Origin: an uncultured Candidatus Saccharibacteria bacterium
GTDB lineage: Bacteria > Patescibacteria > Saccharimonadia > Saccharimonadales > UBA6022
Direction of reading: 5' to 3'
Length of the DNA: 6,604 bases
Assembly: GCA_946479665.1 (NCBI GenBank)
Contig: CAMLGO010000044.1
Location: forward strand, 1-6,604
Shown: one piece after another, positions 1-4,469 of the stretch
How the letters are laid out: each line of letters opens with the position of its first letter
How positions within the stretch are numbered: position 1 is the first letter of the stretch
Notes under the pieces: model-generated
What the model saw: the letters and a program-made list of their open reading frames with translations, nothing else
Database searches by the model: none
Told to the model about the DNA's origin: nothing
Program-made: the position numbers and the translations under genes

Positions 1-408
1 ATTTGGCTGAAGCCACGCCCAACCGCTTCCAAAGACAGCAAGAGACTTTGCTGTAAATTCATCAACAAATGCCTGAAAACTGCCATACTGCGCAACTATT
101 GCCGTCGCTAGCTCACCAGTCGGCTCACCCCCACCATCTGGCGACATCCATTGCCAAAAAAGAGTGTGGTTATAATGACCACCACCATGATTACGTATAG
201 CTGCGCTTACCGTTTCTGGCAGACTATCAAGATCGGTTAGTAAGCTCTCAAGTGGCCGCTCGCGCAATGCAGGCGCTTGGTCGATTGCTGCATTGAGCTT
301 ATCGACATATGCCTGATGATGCTTGCTGTGATGCAACTGCATAATATCTTTGCTGATATAGGTACCTAGTGCATCGTAGTCATATTGTAGTCCTGGTAGC
401 TGATACAT
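1..408 (-). CDS. sodA: Superoxide dismutase, Fe/Mn family, probably Mn type (3' end beyond window)
   Basis: The first 136 residues of an iron/manganese superoxide dismutase, which converts superoxide to oxygen and hydrogen peroxide. There is no signal peptide, so a cytoplasmic enzyme is expected. The frame is open to the window edge; the family is usually about 200 residues, so the last third is missing. Visible family marks are the start MYQLPGLQYDYDAL, the helix motif LHHSKHHQAY with metal-ligand His26 and gateway Tyr34, and GGGHYNHTLFW with the second ligand His81. These are followed by SPDGGGEPTGEL and FGSGWAWL. The remaining two ligands (Asp and His of the C-terminal domain) lie outside. 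Gly at position 77, where Fe enzymes usually carry Gln, favours Mn or cambialistic use. A Shine-Dalgarno AAAGGAG at 418-424 overlaps the TAA of the upstream PPIase gene, so the two genes are probably cotranscribed and coupled. Family identity is near certain; metal choice is inferred. Confidence 0.96.
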   Translation of the reverse strand, partial: MYQLPGLQYDYDALGTYISKDIMQLHHSKHHQAYVDKLNAAIDQAPALRERPLESLLTDLDSLPETVSAAIRNHGGGHYNHTLFWQWMSPDGGGEPTGELATAIVAQYGSFQAFVDEFTAKSLAVFGSGWAWLQPN

Positions 409-417
409 AATTACTCA

Positions 418-424
418 CTCCTTT
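418..424 (-). promoter_or_regulatory. Shine-Dalgarno of sod, overlapping the stop of the upstream gene
   Basis: On the minus strand AAAGGAG lies 9 nt before the ATG at 408 and includes two bases of the TAA (425-423) of the PPIase gene. It fixes the sod start and suggests that ribosomes ending on the upstream gene can reinitiate here. Confidence 0.75.
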
Positions 425-1508
425 ACTTGTTAGTGTTTTGCGCGTTGTCGTCGGCAACTGGCAGAGTAATGTAGTTGTGCACCCTACCTTGCTCCTTCAC
501 TGTCTTGAGCCTATTTGCAAATTCCGTCACAGGAATGCGAATAAAACTATAGTTCAGCTGTGTATCGGTAACATCAAGAAGCTTGACGAAGTAAAAGCCA
601 TCACCTGCAAGTGGCTTGCCTAGACCAGCCGTCGGCTTGATTGGACCAGATATCTGGCCTTTGGTTAATTTTGCCGCTGCTTCACTGAGGCCGCCGTCAC
701 GATTATTCTTTAGAACAAGTCCAGATGTCCCAACGGTTACTTTTTCGACACCCTTACCACCCTGAGCTTCGGCAATTTTATCAAAATCAGCCTGTGGATC
801 CTTTACGGCAAGCGCGATAGCGTCCTTCTTTTTATTGGCCACTTGATCAATCTTGTACATTACTTCTTGAAGCAGTAATTGGTTAGTCAATTCATGCTCG
901 TATTCATCCGGCGTCCAGTCGTAGTGATCGAGAATAACCGCATCGTAGGCCTCTTTCGAAACCGTAACATCACCAACGTGCCGCTGTTTTTCCAGCAAGT
1001 CGTTAATCTGGTCTTTCGTGAGTGAAATATTATTTTCACGAGCAAGTTTCGCGGCGTAGGCGTATTCGACCGCTTTGTCCATCGCCTGGTTCTTATGGTA
1101 AATAATCTGACGCTTGCCATCTTCGCTTGATGTATTCAACTTATCTTTTTGCTGCAGATAATAGATGTTAAAACGGTACTGCATAAGATAATCGCTATAG
1201 CGGACAGGCTCGCCGTCAACAGACGCCACCGGTAGCGGCAGTGCCTTAGTGACACGGTAAAAGAAGGTGTCTGTATTTTGAGCGGAGTAAAGCTGCTGCC
1301 AGCCGATGCCAACAATCAAAAGGAGCGCGATAAAGCTAATAATAATGGTATTAAATACGAGCCGATGACGAGCGTATTGCATCGGGTACTTAAAGCGACG
1401 CCCGCCCGCAAGGATGCGTTCACGATGTTCAGCAACCGTCTCGTTGGTAATGCGCGAAGATGGTTGTTCGACTACTTTTTTGCGCAATTTAAGCGATGGT
1501 TTCTTCAT
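423..1508 (-). CDS. Membrane-anchored SurA/parvulin-like peptidyl-prolyl isomerase (PPIC-like)
   Basis: A 361-residue protein probably helping to fold proteins outside the cytoplasmic membrane. Residues 1-48 are a basic cytoplasmic tail. Residues about 49-70 form one transmembrane helix without a lipobox, so an N-in, C-out anchor is expected. Residues about 90-222 look like a SurA N-terminal chaperone region, opening with PVASVDGEPVRYSDYL and continuing with charged helices. Residues about 225-315 resemble a diverged parvulin domain: DFDKIAEAQGG, a GLSEAAAKLTKGQISGPI segment matching the usual 'lkpGqiS.pv' block, and GFYFVKLLDV. The first parvulin strand with its usual histidine is not evident, so it may act as a chaperone more than an isomerase. 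The start at 1508 (MKKPSLKL) is chosen because GAGGAG stands at 1517-1512; a longer frame to 1580 lies inside the PH gene. It overlaps the PH gene by 20 nt and is followed directly by sod. Confidence 0.8.
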   Translation of the reverse strand: MKKPSLKLRKKVVEQPSSRITNETVAEHRERILAGGRRFKYPMQYARHRLVFNTIIISFIALLLIVGIGWQQLYSAQNTDTFFYRVTKALPLPVASVDGEPVRYSDYLMQYRFNIYYLQQKDKLNTSSEDGKRQIIYHKNQAMDKAVEYAYAAKLARENNISLTKDQINDLLEKQRHVGDVTVSKEAYDAVILDHYDWTPDEYEHELTNQLLLQEVMYKIDQVANKKKDAIALAVKDPQADFDKIAEAQGGKGVEKVTVGTSGLVLKNNRDGGLSEAAAKLTKGQISGPIKPTAGLGKPLAGDGFYFVKLLDVTDTQLNYSFIRIPVTEFANRLKTVKEQGRVHNYITLPVADDNAQNTNK

Positions 1509-2022
1509 ACTCTCCTCGTTCAGCCGATGCGGCACTGACCGCATCTTGTAACTGGTTGTAAATCTTATCAGGATGTTCAACTTTATTGATCACCAGGTCA
1601 CCGACAAATGTCTGAATAACAATGGTGCCAAAGCCAAATAACTCACCAGTGAACCCTGGTATATTATAGCTTATGTTTTGGATCTTTGACAGCCGCAGCT
1701 CAATCACGTCCTTGCCGAAAAAGCCTTTTTGAGTAATCTGACGGATACGCTGATCGGTGACAATATACATCGTGAAATACCACATAAGGAAGTGATACGA
1801 GAACAGTATCATCCCCAGTATGAGGCCGGCAATTGGAAGCAGAAATAGTTCAAGGTTGGACTGCCATATAAGTGGCGGGATAGCTGACAGCATAAATGGA
1901 ACAAGCAGCAGATAAAAACCCTTGCGCATAGCAATGAGATGTCGACGAAAAACAAATAACAGTTCTTCCCCGTCGCGTTGGCCATCAAAATCGAGTCGTA
2001 TTGCTTGTTCTTGTTTTGTCAT
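1489..2022 (-). CDS. Two-TM bacterial PH (bPH2) domain membrane protein
   Basis: A 177-residue membrane protein of unknown exact role. After a charged N-terminus (1-34) there are two hydrophobic helices at about 35-54 and 58-80, forming a hairpin. Then comes a domain at about 81-162 with the style of YdbS/bPH_2 proteins: WYFTMYIVTDQRI, a GFFGKDVIELRLSKIQNI strand pair, and FGFGTIVIQT. The 'yxvTdqRi' and 'l.kIq.i' elements are the recognisable family signature; the domain probably lies on the cytoplasmic face. The last 15 residues are acidic. The start at 2022 is chosen because the frame upstream runs into tRNA-Arg, where the apparent peptide is only translated tRNA. There is no Shine-Dalgarno: only 5 nt separate the tRNA CCA from the ATG. 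The 3' end overlaps the PPIase start by 20 nt, indicating an operon. Family assignment is good; function is not inferred. Confidence 0.85.
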   Translation of the reverse strand: MTKQEQAIRLDFDGQRDGEELLFVFRRHLIAMRKGFYLLLVPFMLSAIPPLIWQSNLELFLLPIAGLILGMILFSYHFLMWYFTMYIVTDQRIRQITQKGFFGKDVIELRLSKIQNISYNIPGFTGELFGFGTIVIQTFVGDLVINKVEHPDKIYNQLQDAVSAASAERGEYEETIA

Positions 2023-2027
2023 ATATT

Positions 2028-2104
2028 TGGTACCCCGGGCAGGACTCGAACCTGCAACCATATCCTTAGGACGGATCTACTCTATCCAGTTGAGCTACCG
2101 AGGC
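2028..2104 (-). tRNA. tRNA-Arg (anticodon CCT)
   Basis: A 77-nt tRNA with encoded CCA (2030-2028). The acceptor stem is GCCTCGG with CCGGGGT, including G1-U72 and U4-G69 wobble pairs. The D stem is GCTC/GAGT around AACTGGATA. The anticodon loop GTCCTAA carries anticodon CCT at 2070-2068, decoding AGG. The variable loop is TGGTT, and the T arm is GCAGG-TTCGAGT-CCTGC. The anticodon stem has four Watson-Crick pairs (ATCC/GGAT), but its top pair would be G27 against A43. The same transcript probably continues into the PH-domain gene. Confidence 0.95.
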
Positions 2105-2108
2105 CTAC

Positions 2109-2124
2109 TAGTAATATTCTAGCA
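2109..2124 (-). promoter_or_regulatory. Likely extended -10 promoter of the tRNA-Arg/PH/PPIase/sod unit
   Basis: On the minus strand TGC followed by TAGAAT (2124-2116) forms an extended -10 element. Canonical spacing puts +1 near 2109, giving a 5-nt leader before the tRNA. No good -35 is present; the place where it would lie is inside the inverted repeat at 2127-2156. Assigned by eye from consensus. Confidence 0.45.
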
Positions 2125-2126
2125 TG

Positions 2127-2160
2127 AAATACGGCCGAATCAGATCGGCCGTATTTTTTT
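2127..2160. terminator. Strong hairpin between ndk and tRNA-Arg; terminator with T-run on the plus strand
   Basis: A perfect 11-bp inverted repeat: AAATACGGCCG at 2127-2137, an 8-nt loop, and CGGCCGTATTT at 2146-2156. Read on the plus strand it is followed by an unbroken T-run (2154-2160), a textbook intrinsic terminator. Read on the minus strand, the direction in which ndk is transcribed, the hairpin is preceded by A residues and ends only in UAUUU then CAUG, so it is a weaker terminator there. It lies 17 nt beyond the ndk stop and most simply ends the uppP-ndk transcript while also blocking antisense transcription. Confidence 0.65.
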
Positions 2161-2176
2161 GTCAATATCCGCTACT

Positions 2177-2683
2177 TTAGCGTGTGAACTTTTCGTGAAG
2201 AACTGAGTAATCATACAGTTCGGCCTCAGAGAACCAATGTGGAATCTCTTTCTCGGCGTCTGAAAGATCACCGGAGGCATGAATAAGGTTTGGAATGCCC
2301 TTAGAGGCGTCGTCGGCGTAGCCATAGCTCATGTGTGAGAAGTCGCCACGAATCGTACCTGGCGCTGATGATTTTGGTTCGGTTGAACCTACAAGCTTAC
2401 GAACAAGTTCCACCGCCTCGACACCTTCAAGCACCATAGCGATAACCGGACCCTGATTCATCGTATCAAGTACGTTATTAAACGTCGCTTCACCACGACG
2501 CGTAATCACTTGTCCAATTTCTTCGTAGTGCTTGTAATAGTGCTCACGATCCGGTGCGATCATCTTTGTAGCAACAATCTTGAGACCAACGCGCTCAAAA
2601 CGAGTGAGGATTTCACCAACAAGACCGCGCTGAACAGCATCAGGTTTAAAGACGATTAGGGTTTTTTGGACATTTGAACTCAT
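2177..2683 (-). CDS. ndk: Nucleoside diphosphate kinase, extended form
   Basis: Transfers the gamma phosphate of ATP to NDPs through a phosphohistidine, balancing cellular NTP and dNTP pools; cytoplasmic. The 168 residues include KTLIVFKPDAVQRGLVGEIL at the N-terminus with Lys13 of the KPD motif, GPVIAMVLEG (78-87), and STEPKSSAPGTIRGDF (100-115). The active-site block NLIHASGD has catalytic His135, followed by SDAEKEIPHWF. Most bacterial enzymes have about 140-150 residues. The extra length sits in two places: a longer helical loop near residues 55-75 (where common enzymes have a short 'RPFF' stretch), and an insert between GDF and the His motif (about 116-131). Both are internal, so this is not a misplaced start. 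AAGGAG at 2693-2688 sets the start. It lies 22 nt after uppP on the same strand, so it is probably in an operon, perhaps with an extra promoter in the uppP stop region. Confidence 0.97.
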   Translation of the reverse strand: MSSNVQKTLIVFKPDAVQRGLVGEILTRFERVGLKIVATKMIAPDREHYYKHYEEIGQVITRRGEATFNNVLDTMNQGPVIAMVLEGVEAVELVRKLVGSTEPKSSAPGTIRGDFSHMSYGYADDASKGIPNLIHASGDLSDAEKEIPHWFSEAELYDYSVLHEKFTR

Positions 2684-2687
2684 ACTT

Positions 2688-2693
2688 CTCCTT
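2688..2693 (-). promoter_or_regulatory. Shine-Dalgarno of ndk
   Basis: AAGGAG stands 4 nt before the ATG at 2683 in the 22-nt gap after uppP. It contrasts with uppP and xer, which show no normally spaced ribosome binding site. Confidence 0.7.
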
Positions 2694-2702
2694 CAGTTAT
2701 TA

Positions 2703-2713
2703 CCCCTATTGTA
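2703..2713 (-). promoter_or_regulatory. Possible internal -10 box upstream of ndk
   Basis: TACAATAGGGG on the minus strand spans the uppP stop codon and is identical over 11 nt to the -10 region of uppP at 3512-3502. TACAAT matches the -10 consensus at five of six positions and would start an RNA near 2701, giving a leader of about 18 nt that contains the ndk Shine-Dalgarno. No -35 is visible, and the box also encodes the last residues and stop of uppP, so it may be coincidental. Confidence 0.3.
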
Positions 2714-3500
2714 ACAAAAGATACAGGGCCAGAATAGCCGCTAGTCCAACTCGGTACCAGCCAAACAGCGCTAGGCCATGCTTAGACAGGTATTTGAGCA
2801 AGAAGCCGATTGCCAATACGCCAGCAACAAACGCAACGGTATTTGATAGCAACAATGTCGGCAGGTGCTCGACAAAGTAAGCTCGATCATCTGATTTTAT
2901 AAACACCTTGAGTGTCACGCCCAACATGATTGGAAGCGAGGCCAAGAAACTGTACTCAGCTGCTGAAGTTGACGAGAGACCCATAAGACGACCGGCAATA
3001 ATAGTCGAACCTGATCGAGATACACCCGGGATAAGCGCGAAAATCTGAGCCAAGCCAATCGCGAGCGCCCTTCCGGCCGACAGCTTCGCCCCGTTCTCAA
3101 CCGTTGAAGCATGAGGTAATTTATCAACGATAATCATAATCGCCCCAACAACTGCCAAGGTAATTGTCACGGTCACAAGACTGCTAAAGAAGGGCGTCGA
3201 CTCAATAAAGCTCGCCAAGATATAACCAACAACACCAGCCGGCACGGCCGTGATAAGAATGTTGCGAGCGAGGGTATAATTTTTATTGACGGTTACGTCG
3301 CGTATGATGCTAAGAATCTTCTTACGGAAAAAGACAATTAGGGCCAGTACGGTACCGATATTAATAAATTCCAAAAAAAGATGATCTGATCCGCTGCCAA
3401 ATAGCTGCTGTGCAATAACGAGGTGTCCCGAGCTGCTAATTGGGATAAATTCAGTAAGCCCCTGAATCAAGCCAAGGATAATTGTTTCAAGTACATTCAT
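2706..3500 (-). CDS. uppP: Undecaprenyl-diphosphate phosphatase (UppP/BacA)
   Basis: Removes one phosphate from undecaprenyl diphosphate to recycle the lipid carrier for peptidoglycan and other envelope polymers; overproduction is known to give bacitracin resistance. The 264-residue, very hydrophobic protein has the usual family length (about 265-275) and several transmembrane helices. Both signature motifs are present. The Q13-x3-E17 motif leads into FIPISSSGH with His26. The second motif PGVSRSGST at 158-166 contains catalytic Arg162. A typical WYRVGLAAILALYLLL helix closes the protein. The start at 3500 (MNVLETIILGLIQGLTEF) matches the family N-terminus. There is no spaced Shine-Dalgarno: AGGGGA abuts the ATG, and a TACAAT box places +1 on the ATG, so a leaderless message is likely. 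It is followed by ndk after 22 nt and diverges from the recombinase gene. Confidence 0.97.
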   Translation of the reverse strand: MNVLETIILGLIQGLTEFIPISSSGHLVIAQQLFGSGSDHLFLEFINIGTVLALIVFFRKKILSIIRDVTVNKNYTLARNILITAVPAGVVGYILASFIESTPFFSSLVTVTITLAVVGAIMIIVDKLPHASTVENGAKLSAGRALAIGLAQIFALIPGVSRSGSTIIAGRLMGLSSTSAAEYSFLASLPIMLGVTLKVFIKSDDRAYFVEHLPTLLLSNTVAFVAGVLAIGFLLKYLSKHGLALFGWYRVGLAAILALYLLLQ

Positions 3501-3512
3501 TCCCCTATTGTA
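3500..3512 (-). promoter_or_regulatory. -10 box of uppP giving a predicted leaderless transcript
   Basis: TACAAT at 3512-3507 on the minus strand is followed by AGGGGA and then ATG. With the usual six bases between the -10 hexamer and +1, transcription would begin at 3500, the A of the start codon. No convincing -35 hexamer is seen at 16-18 nt spacing. Confidence 0.5.
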
Positions 3513-3518
3513 CCTAAT

Positions 3519-3553
3519 TTGGTCGCTTTTAAGCTATGCTTATAGTATGTATA
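3519..3553 (+). promoter_or_regulatory. Promoter of the recombinase gene, predicted leaderless
   Basis: TTGGTC (3519-3524), a 16-nt spacer and TATAGT (3541-3546) form a plausible promoter on the plus strand. The -10 box matches consensus at five of six positions, and the -35 matches only TTG. Normal spacing puts +1 at 3553, the A of the second of two in-frame ATGs. There is no Shine-Dalgarno in this region. Confidence 0.5.
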
Positions 3554-4461
3554 TGTCAGAATTACTACTCGACTACATCGAGCACCTCGAAGTCGAAGGT
3601 GGTCGGTCGGCAAAGACAGCCGAGAACTACAAACTCTACCTTGAGCGTTTTGTAGAGTTCACTGAGGATATAGCCGTTGAGAAAATTACATCTGAAGTAA
3701 TTCGTAAATATCGCCTCTGGTTGAACCGTTATAAGAACGACAACGAGGGAGAATTAGCCACGATCACGCAGGGCTACCACCTGATCGCCCTGCGCGGCTT
3801 CCTCGGCTACCTTTCAAAGCGAGATATTGCCAGCCTTAGCCCTGATAAAATCGAATTGCCTAAGGTAGCCCGCAAACAAGTCACCTTCCTCCACTTCGAC
3901 GAAGTCACACGTATACTCGACACTATTCCGCTCGACGATGAGACCGGACTGCGCGACCGAGCCATTATTGAACTGCTTTTTTCAAGCGGGCTGCGCGTCT
4001 CAGAGCTCGTCAATCTCAATCGTGATCACGTCAACACAAAGCGACGCGAATTTATGGTACGCGGTAAAGGCCGTAAAGATCGCCCCGTCTTTATCGGCGA
4101 AGCTGCGGCTAGTCGCGTCGAAGACTACCTCGCTTCCCGACTTGATAATCTCCCCCCGCTATTTCTCAGCTATAGTCGAAACAACCTTTCGAGCATGACT
4201 GGTGATTATCGTCGACTGACGTCACGCAGCATTCAGCGGATGGTCACAAAGTATGCCCGTCTGGCTGGTATTACAAAGCACGTCAGTCCGCACACAATGC
4301 GCCATAGCTTCGCAACCGATTTGCTAATGAACGGCGCCGACATCCGCAGTGTTCAATCAATGCTTGGCCATAGCAATATCAGCACGACTCAAGTCTATAC
4401 ACACGTTACCGATGAGCATCTTCGAGACGTGTACGAAAAATTTCACAGTGACACTGAATAG
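3553..4461 (+). CDS. XerC/XerD-like tyrosine recombinase
   Basis: A 302-residue site-specific recombinase of the Xer/lambda-integrase family, probably resolving chromosome dimers at a dif site. The N-terminal SAM-like DNA-binding domain (about 1-95) contains LLLDYIEHLEVEGGRSAKTAENY and YHLIALRGFLGYL. The catalytic domain has a complete set: Arg148 in GLRVSELVNL, Lys172 in RGKGRKDRPV, His247 and Arg250 in HTMRHSFATDLL, His273 in MLGHSNISTTQVYTHV, and nucleophile Tyr282. Length and architecture match XerC/XerD (about 300), with no extra arm-binding domain of the kind common in phage integrases, so a housekeeping role is favoured; I cannot tell XerC from XerD. The ATG at 3553 is chosen over 3547 because the TATAGT box would start RNA at 3553 and the 3547 codon directly abuts that box. 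A TTG at 3508 opens the frame further but would lie upstream of the promoter. No dif-like site or attachment repeat was seen. Confidence 0.95.
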   Translation: MSELLLDYIEHLEVEGGRSAKTAENYKLYLERFVEFTEDIAVEKITSEVIRKYRLWLNRYKNDNEGELATITQGYHLIALRGFLGYLSKRDIASLSPDKIELPKVARKQVTFLHFDEVTRILDTIPLDDETGLRDRAIIELLFSSGLRVSELVNLNRDHVNTKRREFMVRGKGRKDRPVFIGEAAASRVEDYLASRLDNLPPLFLSYSRNNLSSMTGDYRRLTSRSIQRMVTKYARLAGITKHVSPHTMRHSFATDLLMNGADIRSVQSMLGHSNISTTQVYTHVTDEHLRDVYEKFHSDTE

Positions 4462-4469
4462 CATCAGAG

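Noticed and set aside
1509..1580. Longer N-terminus of the PPIase-like protein starting at 1580
   Set aside because: It lies wholly inside the PH-domain gene. The ATG at 1508 has a GAGGAG just upstream and gives a sensible basic tail and TM segment.
2023..2061. N-terminal extension of the PH protein reading MVAGSSPARGTKY
   Set aside because: These codons are the T arm and acceptor stem of tRNA-Arg; this kind of peptide is a known artefact of translating a tRNA 3' half.
1922..2122. Plus-strand frame with PRAGLEPATISLGR
   Set aside because: It is the antisense of the PH gene start and tRNA-Arg, a classic spurious annotation from tRNA sequence.
2158..2163. TTGACA on the minus strand as a -35 for tRNA-Arg
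   Set aside because: At 16-18 nt spacing there is no -10-like hexamer, and it is too far from TAGAAT at 2121-2116.
3508..3552. Upstream TTG (3508) or ATG (3547) start for the recombinase
   Set aside because: TTG would lie in front of the predicted promoter, and the ATG at 3547 directly abuts the -10 box. Neither has a ribosome binding site, and the family N-terminus fits MSELLLDYIEHLE at 3553.
3501..3560. A dif-like recombination site near the Xer gene
   Set aside because: The AT-rich stretch has no pair of 11-bp arms around a 6-bp centre. It is better explained by two promoters.
3553..4461. Integrase of a mobile element inserted next to the tRNA
   Set aside because: The recombinase is 1.4 kb from tRNA-Arg with uppP and ndk between. 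It has the size of Xer housekeeping enzymes, and no attachment repeat, excisionase or cargo was seen.
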